Source: Diabrotica undecimpunctata
Lineage: Eukaryota; Arthropoda; Insecta; Coleoptera; Chrysomelidae
Assembly (NCBI RefSeq): GCF_040954645.1
Contig: NC_092812.1
Location: 2,604,001 to 2,668,000, forward strand
Direction of reading: 5' to 3'
DNA length: 64,000 bases
The first letter of the stretch is position 1. Each line of letters opens with the position of its first letter. Below the pieces are notes generated by a model, which was given only the letters and a program-made list of their open reading frames with translations, made no database searches and was not told the origin of the DNA. Below, piece after piece: positions 1-12,375 of the stretch. Position numbers and translations under genes: made by a program.

Positions 1-1766
1 TGAATTGGGTTTAAGTTTATTTTTTATTTTTTTTGTGGAAAAGCTGTTGTGTTGGAAGAAGCCATTTGTTATTTAGTTTTTTTGGGAAAGTACTTTAATT
101 TTGGACCACCTCCGCCGGTAAGTTTAAAGTTATAAATAAATTATGTGTAAAAACATGTCATATCATCCGCCATTGTTAGTGAAATTCAAATCTATTTTAA
201 TCCGCTCTCGATATATATTCTTAGCTATCTAGCTATCTATTCTATCTTATATATGTCCTATTTCACTTATTTCATTAATACCTAAATATATTACAAGTAT
301 TAGATTTTATCATTATCTCAAACTTTATTTCTTTCCAAAGATGAAAACCAACAATTATCTATTTCAATTCCATACCGTTAAACCGGCTAATATTTCTTTT
401 TTTTTCTATTCTATAATATATATAGACCATGCTTTCTGAAAACCTATCTATTTAATATATCCTATAAAACATTGTCATACCATCCCAAGGTTATTTTTTA
501 CAGAAAAACAATATAGTTTTTATTTTAATTTAAAGCAACCTGTTGACCTTCTTGGTTTTTCTTTACTTTCTTGTATGAACAAAGGACTTGGAGTAACACA
601 ACTGTTTTTTTAGCCTACTTACGGATTCCAGTGCAAGTCAGGGAAGAATAATTATTTTTTTTTGTATGGAAAATTTATTAAGACAAGGGGAAGAAGAATT
701 TTAAGTTTATGGTTTTTTTTTAAGAAGAATTTAATGGACTTGGTTTAAAGTACCTCCTTTTTTTATATGGAACCCAGGTTTGGAGTAAATTTACCCACCT
801 GCAGCTAGTTCTTCACCAGAGGACCTTCCAGGGAAACCTACGGAAACTGGCCGGAAGAACTTAGTTTTATCTTTTTGTTTCTTATTTAAATATCTTTAAT
901 AACATTACATCCTCTTCAAGGTTTTAACTTTTATATCCTTAATAATAATTACATTCAATTTTCCTAAAACCATAGTCAGTACAATTTAATTAAATTATTT
1001 ATTGTCTACCAAGGGATGAGATTTTGACTCTCCCTTGAATCTCTCTTCATCAGGTTATCGTGTGCACACTTATCCGGAGAGGTTCATTTAATTTCAAACT
1101 TAAACATTTATTAAACGAAAACTAAACTATTATATTAGTGAGTAGTATTTTATATTTATATTATCTTATATTTTATTTTATATTATTTATACATAATTAT
1201 TGAGTATAACCTCTGTCAAAATTTAACATTAATAGGTACGTTAGGGGGGGAAATTGTTTATCATTACATTCTGGGATTTTACTGTAAATATAGATAAGTT
1301 AATTGTACATAAGAGGTGATGGGTCATATATAAGTGTTTAAAATAGTCTGTACATAAAATTGGTATTTATTAAAGTTGGGTTAAAACAATTCAATATTTC
1401 AATTAGTCCCTATCTTTCATATTTCAGCAATACAAGATATCTCGGAAGAAAACATTTAACTTCCTGGCGCCCAAACATTCAGTAGAGCAACTTTATCTTT
1501 CATCTGTTTATTTCTTGGTGGTTTTCTTGTCATTCGTTCTTATATCTTACGGTCTCTGTAGGGCATGCAAATTGGCCGAATCCCTCTTTGAGTGTCGAGT
1601 GGTCATTCTCCTGCATAGTCGCTAGCCAGCATTAATTTTATTATATTTTAAAATTCATATATACCCTTTATTTATTTCCTTTACATAATTTATTTCTATC
1701 TAATCTCTTCCATCTTCTGTTATTCCAAATATTAGTTCGTTGGTGTATAAAGGTACATTTTAGAGT
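1..1766. other. AT-rich stretch, no gene recognised; primer-binding-site-like octamer at 1465-1472
   Basis: No reading frame or RNA gene is recognisable. The sequence is T/A-rich with several poly-T runs. At 1465-1472 there is TGGCGCCC, the octamer that opens the primer-binding site of many Ty3/gypsy-type elements and retroviruses, followed by AAACATTC. The 200-250 bp before it could be a decayed LTR, but I see no matching second LTR in the window and no gag or pol nearby, so this is only a hint. Confidence 0.3.
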
Positions 1767-2747
1767 TTACCCTATTTCTACACTGCACATTTTTGCCCCA
1801 CATTCCTCATTTTTGTTACAATTCATGTGTTCACATGTGTTCACATGTTTTAATGCTTCTTTGCAGTCATGATTCCACCAAGGTACCGACTGATGTTTGT
1901 GATCGTACTTAATTATTCCAACGTACTTTGTTGCTGATTCTGTGATTACGTTTGTCAGAGAGTATATTGTTTTGTCTATATCTACATTGTCATTTAGGTT
2001 TTGCAGGTTGTTTTCAACGTAATTTTGAAATTCTGTCCAATTTGCGCCTTTTAAATTCCATTTTAGTTGTTGCGGGGTAGTTGATTGTAGTTCATTGCTT
2101 ATTATGATAGGGTAGTGATCACTATCATATAGATCTGGTAACACATCCCACGTAAGAGTATATGTAATTGATGGTTCGCAAATACATAGATCTATACAAG
2201 AGCCTTCACCTGTTCTTGTGTCAAAGCGCGTATGTTGTCCGTCGTTAAGAATATTTAGGTTGACTTCTTCTATTATTTTTTCTATTTTTCGACCTAGAGA
2301 TGTTAGTTTTGCTGAACCCCATAACGGATTATGTGCATTGAAATCTCCAATTATTATCCTTGGAGCAGGTAGTTGATTTAATAAGTTTGAAATTTCTTTT
2401 GAATCGGGTTCTTTATTGGGGGGAATGTAAATATTGCAAATTGAAAAAGAAATTGTGTCTGTGACTCTAATTCCAATTGCTTCAATAGTTGTTGTGAGTT
2501 TTATCAGTTTAGCGTCAAAGCTATCTTTTATGTAGATTGCTACCCCTCCGCTTGCAATTTTCGAATTTTCTCGATTTCTAAAAAAACAATTGAAATTCTT
2601 CAAGTTATGAGCTTTGTTGTTTTTGAAGTGGGTTTCTTGTAAACATATCAGACTAGGTTTATGTTTTGAAATTAGTAATTTTAACATTTCTAAATGGGTG
2701 TAATACCCATTTATGTTCCATTGAATTAGAGAGTTGAAAATGATGTG
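1767..2747 (-). pseudogene. ORF2 endonuclease domain of a non-LTR retrotransposon, truncated before the reverse transcriptase
   Basis: This is the apurinic-type endonuclease (Exo_endo_phos) that nicks the target for target-primed reverse transcription. The frame opens right after a stop at 2748-2750; the first ATG is at 2687, but the conserved opening motif (IQWNINGYYTH) lies upstream of it, so the true start must be upstream or non-AUG. Counting from that ATG, QETH (E18), GDFNAHN (D115, N117), an IDL aspartate (D166) and SDH (189-191) are all present, so the catalytic set looks intact. After the PWW motif the frame degenerates and stops at 1767; the reverse transcriptase that should follow is missing. 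ORF1 of the same element lies directly upstream in the same frame. The clade is jockey/I-like by architecture; exact family unknown. Confidence 0.85.
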
Positions 2748-2750
2748 TTA

Positions 2751-4133
2751 TTAATTTTCTATTGATGCGTCGCTTTCTAAGTCTGTTTGAAGGTCTAAGT
2801 TGATTTGCTTTAATATTTTATTTTTTATTCGAGTGCATTTGACTTTAATTTTTCGGTCCTTTAGGTAAGGGTATATATTAGTTAATAGATCTGTGACCTC
2901 TGCTGTTTCTTCTGTATACATTTTGGTGACACTTAACGGGTCTGGTGAGTTCTCACAGTTTTCAAAAAAGTCTAATAACTGTTCGTAAGTTATAGGGTAG
3001 TTGTAATTTGGGTTCTCAAATAAAGGTTTACAGTATCTTAGCATTTCTTCTAGTGTTTTTTGTGGTTTGACATTTTGATCTGATTTTACTTTCTTCTCTT
3101 TATTTTTTGGTGTAATAAAAGTAGGTTCCTCTGTAGATGTAGTAGCTGGTGGAAAGACTTGGGAGATTGTGCGTTTGTTTTGTGCTTTCCCTGTGTTTAT
3201 ATGCGTTGCCTTATTTTCTATATCTATTTTTGGGTAGTTTGTTGTTTCTGAATCTTCTTTGGTTAGCTGCATGTGTGGTTTTTCTTGTTGGTTATTTTGT
3301 GGTTGGGTTTCTTGTTGTGCGCTTTCTTCTTTTGATTGTTGTTGTTTAGTGTTTGTCTGGGTTTTTTGAGTTGATAGATTAGTTGTATTTTCAATTGGGT
3401 TTATATTTGGAACTGGATTATTTGATGTTGAATTATCTGTTGTAATCGCAGTAGACATTGGACAATTTTTTGTTAAGTGGTTGGTTTGTTTACATGTTTG
3501 ACAAGCTTGGTTATCTAATGAAAGGAAAATTCTGTATGTCGTTTCCTCATATGTGATAAGAAAAGAATCAGGTAAGGGCTGGTTATTTAGTGGAGATATG
3601 TATGTTTGGCGTCTGAAACTCAAAATATGTTGGAATTGTGGTGTTGATGTGCCTATTCTTAGGAATGTTATAGGTGACAGAAGATTTAATCCATGTGATT
3701 TTAATGCGGATATTAGGACTGAGTGTGGGATTGAGGGACAGACATTGGACAATACTAGTCGCTGACTGGGGCTAATTAGTCTACGAGCTTGTAAGAGTTG
3801 ATGGTTTATTTGAATTTTTTCATTTCTGTTTATGAAATCCTCAGCTAGTTTTTCGTTTGCTAGATAAATACATACTCTATTATTTGATAATTTTGAACAG
3901 AAGGATATCTGGGTTGGTTGTATCAGATGACTCAAAGCGGACAAGTAATCATCTAGTTTGGTATTTTCAATTGAATCAAAAATAATTGCTTGTTTTCTTG
4001 ATGGAAATATATTGGCTTGTGGTGTTTGATTGGTTACGGAAGAATATGTAGGTGATCCATTAAATTGATATGATGAGGAGCTGTTTGGTGTATTGTTAGT
4101 TGTAGGAATTTCAGATTGAATAGAACTATCCAT
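2751..4133 (-). CDS. ORF1 (Gag-like RNA-binding protein) of the same non-LTR retrotransposon
   Basis: 460 codons, uninterrupted, starting at an ATG and ending in TAA followed directly by a second in-frame TAA (2748-2750). ORF1 proteins coat the element RNA in the cytoplasm. A single CCHC zinc knuckle lies at residues 211-224 (C211, C214, H219, C224), preceded by a fold of about 170 residues typical of insect jockey/I ORF1s. A long Gln/Asn/Ser/Thr-rich linker and a Lys-rich stretch follow, and the C-terminus is acidic (ESDASIEN). The homologous ORF1 at 8105-9765 shares the N-terminal block (QAIIF..ENTKL.DYL) and the C-terminal block, so both derive from one family. About 110 bp upstream (to ~4245) probably represents the element's 5' UTR. 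The frame is open, but the element cannot be autonomous because ORF2 is truncated. Confidence 0.8.
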   Translation of the reverse strand: MDSSIQSEIPTTNNTPNSSSSYQFNGSPTYSSVTNQTPQANIFPSRKQAIIFDSIENTKLDDYLSALSHLIQPTQISFCSKLSNNRVCIYLANEKLAEDFINRNEKIQINHQLLQARRLISPSQRLVLSNVCPSIPHSVLISALKSHGLNLLSPITFLRIGTSTPQFQHILSFRRQTYISPLNNQPLPDSFLITYEETTYRIFLSLDNQACQTCKQTNHLTKNCPMSTAITTDNSTSNNPVPNINPIENTTNLSTQKTQTNTKQQQSKEESAQQETQPQNNQQEKPHMQLTKEDSETTNYPKIDIENKATHINTGKAQNKRTISQVFPPATTSTEEPTFITPKNKEKKVKSDQNVKPQKTLEEMLRYCKPLFENPNYNYPITYEQLLDFFENCENSPDPLSVTKMYTEETAEVTDLLTNIYPYLKDRKIKVKCTRIKNKILKQINLDLQTDLESDASIEN

Positions 4134-4250
4134 TTTTAATTATCATTTGTAACTGGAGTACGGTCCTGGCAAACAACCTTCTTAGTCGGTAGTGGAACAG
4201 GTTTGGTATAAATACCTGTCCTAGATTTTGTAGGTTATCCAAAATAATAT

Positions 4251-4672
4251 TTGATAATAGTAAAAACTGTTATGTTTAAAGTAACTTACTATCTCTGTTG
4301 TGTTTATTTTTGTTATTTCACTGCTGGATCACTAATTAACGAAAATATTTTTAGTATTTCACTAGTTTTTAAATTAATTATGAGAGCTCGATTTAAAACA
4401 CGTATTAGCTACTATGTTCAGAGTCGAATCCCAAACCTAAACCTTGTATTAATTATATTCAATACCAATATTAGATAGTCGAACTGGTTTTCATCATGTA
4501 TTTTCAACTGTACATAAATATATAGCGTGAGATGATGATTTAATTTCGTATGTATTACCCATGGACACCGGAAAATGCTAACAGATCAGTGAAAATCAAA
4601 GAATGTGTGCAAATATTTTTCTGTATCCTATAGACGCCGATGCCATATGAGAAGCCTAGCTTTTAAAACCTA
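4251..4672. other. No gene seen
   Basis: AT-rich sequence between the 5' end of the 1767-4133 element and the RTE-like fragment. No recognisable domain, RNA or repeat. Confidence 0.4.
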
Positions 4673-5014
4673 TCAGCATTTTGCCAGGAACTTGCCAAAT
4701 GTCGATGCTCTTGGCAAAATTGGGTTATCTCTGTTCGTTCTTCTTTTTTTCTCTATCTGTTCTAGAGTCTCGGGTTTTAGTTTAGCTTCTTTTTGTTTTC
4801 TTATTCTGCAACAAATTTTCTTAGTGACTGTTTTTATGTCTTTAGTTTTTTTCTCAGCTAGTTCATCTATATGCTTGTGCTCAAAGGTATTTGCTACTAG
4901 TTTCTGTGCTAATTCCTCTTGGTATTTCTCTTTATTACTGGCTAGGATGTCTGCCGTCGTAGATACGTAGATCTTAAGATGTACAGATCTCGTATTCATT
5001 CCAAACTGGACCAT
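4673..5014 (-). pseudogene. Fragment of RTE-like ORF2 (linker between endonuclease and reverse transcriptase)
   Basis: The 113-residue frame matches, nearly residue for residue over its middle ~75 residues, the region coded at about 40880-41115 on the plus strand (shared blocks KLVANTFEHK, IDELAEK, CCRIRKQKEAKLKPETLEQI, RRRTNRDN). That segment joins endonuclease and RT in the RTE-like element at 40.4-42.2 kb. Both ends of the fragment lead into unrelated sequence. No catalytic residues are included. It is a second, independent copy of the family in opposite orientation. Confidence 0.75.
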
Positions 5015-5475
5015 GGTTCTTAGATATACATCTCTGCTTCTAAAACAACTTAATTTGATACCTATATACGATCTAGCCTTGTAGAAAACCTATATTGCAA
5101 AGCAAATGAACCCCCTCTTCGGATTAGACGGGAGCAACTACTACTCTCCTGTGCGGTATCTATTTCTTCTAATCTTTCTTATCCAGTATCTCCCAGTATA
5201 CCTCTTTTTGCATCATCCACGAATATATTGCAAGCCCTTTTCTAAATTACCATTATTCAAACCCATCCCACTAATTTTGGCAGTTACTTGGTGACATATC
5301 TATTACAAACAATTTCACCTCACCTATCTCCATATGCACCTTGGTCTATAGTCATTCCTCGATGTAACACATCATTTACAAAATACGATGAATTTATACT
5401 CTCAAGGAGGTAATACAAACTCCCAATGGACTCATTATAAGAAATTTTAAAGAAATTATCGTTACAAAAAAAGAC
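5015..5475. other. No clear gene; possibly the degraded approach to the RNase H domain
   Basis: No uninterrupted domain is visible. The last ~100 bases may be the linker leading into the RNase H frame that starts at 5476, but frames are broken. Confidence 0.3.
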
Positions 5476-5928
5476 GATATAGTACTATACACTGATGCTT
5501 CAAAAAATGATGCAGGAGGAGGCTGTTCTTTTACAACGTCACATACTCTTATCACGTTATCCCTTATTCTCTCCTTTTGCAGCGTTCATACTGAAGAATT
5601 ATATAGTATACTTCAAGCTATCAAATACATTTCACCAACAAATAAGCAAGTTGCTACATCCACTGACTCTCTAGCCTCGATCCAATCTATCCAAAATGTA
5701 TTCACTGATTATCCTATCGTTCAAAAGATCCAAGACCATTACCAATTTATCTTTTTACAAAATATAACAGTTACTCTAATCTGGTTACCATCCCATATTG
5801 GTATAACAGGCAATGAACTTGCAGACCACTACGCAAAGCTTGCATCAACATCTTTCGATCCCAGTGTTAACATCCGAATTAGTAAGAACTTAAAATTTCG
5901 CATTAAAACAAGAACAAGAACCCAATAA
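5476..5928 (+). pseudogene. Isolated RNase H domain from a non-LTR retrotransposon ORF2
   Basis: A 150-codon frame without an initiator ATG, ending in TAA. It carries the complete RNase H active-site series: TDASK (first Asp), HTEELYSIL (Glu), STDSLASI (second Asp) and WLPSHIGITGNELADHYAK (His plus final Asp). This domain removes the RNA strand after reverse transcription and is typical of I-clade and some jockey-like ORF2 proteins. No reverse transcriptase precedes it, so it is a fragment. It ends at the edge of the 138-bp satellite. Confidence 0.8.
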
Positions 5929-5929
5929 G

Positions 5930-6640
5930 GACCCTTAAGCTAGCGAGGACAAATGAGCGGAATCCAATTTAACCTACGTAATATTTTTTCACCCATTTTT
6001 CACTAATTTATTACCATTATAATAATTTTTTACCACCAAACCACCCTTAATGGGAGCGATTTTGCTGGCTTAAGGTTCAAGCAAGCAGAATTCATAAAAA
6101 AAACTTTTGGTCGATGGCATATTTTTTCACCCATTTTTCACTAATTTATTACCACCGCAATAATAATTTTTCACCACGAAACCACCCTCAAGAGGAGCGA
6201 TTCTGCTGGCTTACGGTTAATGCTAGTAGAATTCCAAAAAAAATATTTATGATATACCACAGTGCTCTGCTAGCTTTTAACGAATTTATTACCACACTAG
6301 TAATTATTCATTCCTCAACTACTCCTTATAAGAAGTCAATAATTCTGTTGGGTTAATATTTAAGGTAATAAAAAATCTATTCTTACAATTTCACTGTACT
6401 CTACTTGTAACTGAAAGTATAAATTGCTTGCCAGGTTTTTGCTGAATTTTATCCACTCTCATAATTTTTGACCCCCTAAGCAACAGTTAATGGGAAACAT
6501 TCAACAAGCTTCGCATTCACGATAGCTAAATGCAAAATCTTTTTGGAAATACAAGAGTGCTCTGCTAGATTTTTACTATATTTTTACCAACCTAGTCATT
6601 TTTTTCTCAACTACCCTAATTTAAAACATTTTAAAATGTT
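5930..6640. repeat. Tandem satellite, ~138-bp unit, about five diverged copies
   Basis: The block containing ATTTTTTCACCCATTTTTCA followed by an ACTAATTTATTACCA-type run starts near 5981 and again near 6119 (period 138). A third diverged copy follows near 6257, and weaker ones near 6395 and 6545. Shared landmarks are GTGCTCTGCTAG (copies 3 and 5), the ACCACCCT..GAGCGATT..TGCTGGCTTA block (copies 1 and 2), and an A-rich run near each unit end. Copies diverge strongly toward the right, so the array is old. Confidence 0.75.
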
Positions 6641-6895
6641 ACTCTGTGCTAACTAATATTTATTTTTTAAATGTTTCAATATTGAAAACATGAAAATACG
6701 TTACTCCAAAAACTATAATTTTATCTGTTTTAAAAAATTGACTCTGATTCGAGTCGTGATTACATGGCTAAGCGAAATCGAATCGTCCCTTTTATGAATA
6801 TACAATAACTAAAATCAAGTTTAGTTTTAGTAAACAATGGAATTGTTATATTTCACAGAATAATTACCAGGTAAGAAATATTCAAATTGAATATT

Positions 6896-7030
6896 TTAGA
6901 CCAATATGAACTGTCGAAAATGCCACACTCGCAGTTTTGAAACATTGCACCAAATGAATGTGTTAAAATTATACCAATATGAACTGTCGCAAATGCCACA
7001 TTAGCAATTTTAAAACATTGGACCAAAACA
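6896..7030. repeat. Two-copy direct repeat, 72-bp period
   Basis: CCAATATGAACTGTCG starts at 6901 and at 6973. Each is followed by AAATGCCACA, then GCA(A/G)TTTT(A/G)AAACATTG and ACCAAA. About 60 of 72 positions agree. Function unknown. Confidence 0.7.
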
Positions 7031-7502
7031 AATCGTTGATTAACACAAAAAGTAAAGTAACGAATGGGATTTTTTGGAAAGAAAAAAACGGTAAGCAGTT
7101 TAATTTTTTTATGAATGTAACAAGGATTAAACATTAAATATAAAAAATTTTCCATTTGTCAAGGCGCTGATTTAGAATTCTCTAAAAAATAGTTATCTTC
7201 CTCTCCTGAAAAGTACCACTTTTCACATTCAATAGTTGGAAATGGTAGGGACGATGTAAATTGCCTATGTTTTGGCCATTTACCTTTTCTATGAAAACAT
7301 GTACTCTCCAAATAAATATGAGGTTTTTGTAAATTAAAGACCATACATTTTTGCTGGCTAATTTCAACTGAACTGGTACTTTTTTTTTATTTAAAGATAC
7401 AAAGTCGCATCCACCCAAAGGTTATTAGCGACATTCCTGTAACATTTGTAATAATGATAAATTTATCATTTGTAACAATCAATCATTGTAACAATTAATT
7501 AA
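7031..7502. other. No gene seen; short ATTTGTAACAAT repeats at about 7440-7550
   Basis: AT-rich sequence without coding signals. Near 7440-7550 variants of CATTTGTAACAAT/AATTAATTA recur four or five times, a small degenerate simple repeat probably belonging to the 3' end of the following minus-strand retroelement. Confidence 0.4.
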
Positions 7503-8105
7503 TTACAATTTGTGAACCATTGAACATTTGTAACAATTAATTAAGTTAAATTTTGTGTAACATATATTTATACATTTTAGGTAACCTAATAAATTGTCCG
7601 GAACTAAACTTTTGTTGAGGAGTGCTTTCAGGTTATTTGGCAAATAGTAAAACTGTCTTTGATTTACATATTTAATACAGTCTATCAAGAAGTGCTTTAT
7701 ACTGTCTACTGTATTGCATGTTTCGCATTTTGCAGGTTCACAATTTGAGAAGAGATAGGCGTGAGTATACCTACAGTGTTCAAGTCGTGGACGTGTAATA
7801 ATACTTTGGCATCTTCTACTTCTGGCTGTGGACTTCTATGAAAAAATGTCATTTTTGATGGTTCTGAGTTTCGAACTAGAGTCATTGAACTCCCGATTCC
7901 ACGCACTTAACACCTTATTTTTGAAATAAACTTTTAGATCGCCTGCGACACTCCGACACTCTGTTTCTGATGCGTCACTGGTGATAGCGTTACGCGCACT
8001 AGTATCTGCTTCTTTTTTGGGGATTCAGATTAGTTTCCTGTAGGCATATTACATCAGTAGATTGTTCACTAATTAAATGTTGGAGCATAGCAAGGCGATG
8101 GAAAA
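7503..8105 (-). pseudogene. ORF2 deletion derivative: endonuclease start fused to RNase H end and C-terminal zinc-binding tail
   Basis: Read on the minus strand, about 8100-8020 encodes the first ~28 residues of an endonuclease (LISEQSTDVICLQET). Within a few bases this switches to the end of an RNase H domain (KEADTSARNAI, about 8015-7980), followed by the C-terminal tail with RPRLEHCRYTHAYLF and a CETC...H...C metal-binding pattern (about 7790-7690). The whole reverse transcriptase and most of the endonuclease are missing, and at least one frameshift lies near 7800-7850. Tail and ORF1 both resemble the element at 1767-4133. It cannot be functional; it is an internally deleted copy. Confidence 0.75.
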
Positions 8106-8720
8106 GCTTAATTAAGATGTGTCACTTTCCGCGTCCGATGCCTCACTGCCAAAATAATTATTATGGATTTTTTTCCTTATGGACATGAATTTACGTTTTA
8201 TGGATCATTCCTTTAAATGGGGGTAAACTTGACTGAGCATATGGGACAAAGCTGGTATGTCTGTGATATATTCTTGAACTGTGGTTATAGGATCTGTTGA
8301 TCCCGTGATATTCATTAGGAGCATATTAAGTTGATCAAAGTTGAGAGGGAAAGGTAGAGGGTGATTTTCTATGAAGTTTTTAGCAGGGTCAAGTAAGAGA
8401 GAAAATGAGCATTCAGAAGTACTTCCTGAACTAATTTTAGCTTTTTTTGATTTTGCTTGGACTTTAAGTGGTGGAAAATGTTACATTCTTTTGAAGATGG
8501 ATCTGCTTCAGGTGAAATAATTTCATCAAAGTTTTGTTTTGGTTGATTAATTGTGTGACTGTCCTTATTTGATGCATCTAGTTTATTCGGTATCTCCGGG
8601 ATATTAGGAATATACATTTGTTCACACTGAGAAGGGTTTGTGTCATTGGGAGCGTGCAAATATATATTTGTTGCGCTGGATACCGATGCTACATTGTTTT
8701 GGTTGGGGTTTAGTTGAGTT
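8106..8720 (-). pseudogene. C-terminal part of ORF1 of the 7.5-9.8 kb non-LTR element
   Basis: The frame 8369-8659 and the shifted frame below it encode an ORF1 C-terminus ending in an acidic EASDAESDTS block, homologous to the end of the 2751-4133 ORF1. The shared pattern is NxPxxxxQL, then SxDPxxxxxxY, then LxxxYPxLK. At least one frameshift (near 8400) breaks it. The zinc knuckle region is absent because about 800 bp of unrelated sequence and a (TA)n tract separate this piece from the N-terminal piece at 9520-9765. Confidence 0.7.
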
Positions 8721-9456
8721 TAACTTGACTGATATATCCATTAACAACTAACATACCTTTATAATTAATTTTCATTAACAAAAAATATATAACATTCCCT
8801 TGCTTTTCTTAGATACGTCTCAATAAGACTTAATAATACATGAACAATATAATATAATTAAATAAAGAAAATCAAAATAATATTTCCCTTTACTGGGATT
8901 TAAATTCATTCGTTTTTTACCAATGAACCTTAACGACATAAAGATTCATACGAATTAATAATGAAGTTGTCAGCGCTTGCGTTCTGGCTTAAACAGAACC
9001 TCACTTTTAACTATCGAAAAATCAAAAATTTAGTTATTGCCGACATTTCAAAGAATTACCTCCTTTTAAATGTAGTTGCATTGGGTTTTTTCGATTAACC
9101 TTGGGTAAGCCTTTACGTGTCAAGTTCGAAGCTACCATACATTTCAATCCTTATAAAAAACTTTTTTTGCACATAGTAACAAAAAACACCACTATGTTAC
9201 TAGCAAAGTTTTTTAATATTCTAACTCTACAATTCTAAGTTACGGTAAGAGCAATAATGTTTTAATAGATAATATATGGTAGCTAATTATAATTTATTCT
9301 CTTTCAGCCCTGAAGAAGCCAAATTAATTCTCTTTGGCGAAAACGTTCGGCGAAACAATTGATACACATTAGAGTATTTCTTGCAGATTTCCCCAATATT
9401 TAAGAGTTTACTATTTAACTAATCTGCAAAGATTATTTAAAGATTATAAATTTCTT

Positions 9457-9460
<4 letters not shown>
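8721..9460. other. Insertion within ORF1; contains a hammerhead-like hairpin motif at 9308-9346
   Basis: This separates two halves of one ORF1 and is therefore probably an inserted element. It has no coding capacity. Near its right end is CTGAAGA, then a 6-bp stem (GCCAAA/TTTGGC) and GAAAAC, preceded by TTTCAGCC, similar to motifs found in Penelope-like element terminal repeats. The remainder shows nothing recognisable. Confidence 0.4.
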
Positions 9461-9510
<50 letters not shown>

Positions 9511-9514
9511 ATAT
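9461..9514. repeat. (TA)n microsatellite
   Basis: About 54 bp of alternating T/A with one interruption (ATTTATA). Confidence 0.95.
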
Positions 9515-9519
9515 CCGCT

Positions 9520-9765
9520 GGTGTAACTAAACTTCTTGCTCTGACAATTTCACCTTGTATTTCTATTTGACCATGATTATTCATAAAATTATCCACTATT
9601 TGTTAATTGGATAAATGCATACATGTGCAGTTATTAGATAATCTAGAAGAGAAGATTATATTTTTCGGTTGAATTATATTTCCTAATGGGAGAAGGTAGT
9701 CTTCAAGTTTGGTGTTTTCTAAGGCACTAAAGATAATTGCTTGGGACTTTAAAGGTCTTTAGGAC
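9520..9765 (-). pseudogene. N-terminal part of ORF1 of the 7.5-9.8 kb non-LTR element
   Basis: Minus-strand reading gives SQAIIFSALENTKLEDYLLP, then LGNIIQPKNIIFSSRLSNN and a hydrophobic/charged continuation. This matches residues ~47-125 of the ORF1 at 2751-4133 position by position with conservative changes. One in-frame stop is seen near 9603. This establishes that 8106-9765 is a split ORF1. Confidence 0.75.

Positions 9766-12127
<2,362 letters not shown>

Positions 12128-12186
<59 letters not shown>
12128..12186. repeat. (TA)n microsatellite, right flank of the Tc1-like element
   Basis: About 59 bp of alternating T/A directly abutting the right terminal inverted repeat. Confidence 0.95.
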
Positions 12187-12190
<4 letters not shown>

Positions 12191-12375
12191 AACACAGTTT
12201 ATTAGGGCTGCAGTCAGTAGGTTTGGCCGAGATGTTATAGAAACACTCTTTTGACTTTTGGTCGAGCTTTCGGAATTCTTTTATTCCTTCTTCAAGACAC
12301 TGTAATAAGAAGAAAGTGTAAATATTTACAACATATCTCAAATTGTCATTACAACTTACTAGTCGTTGAGATTAT

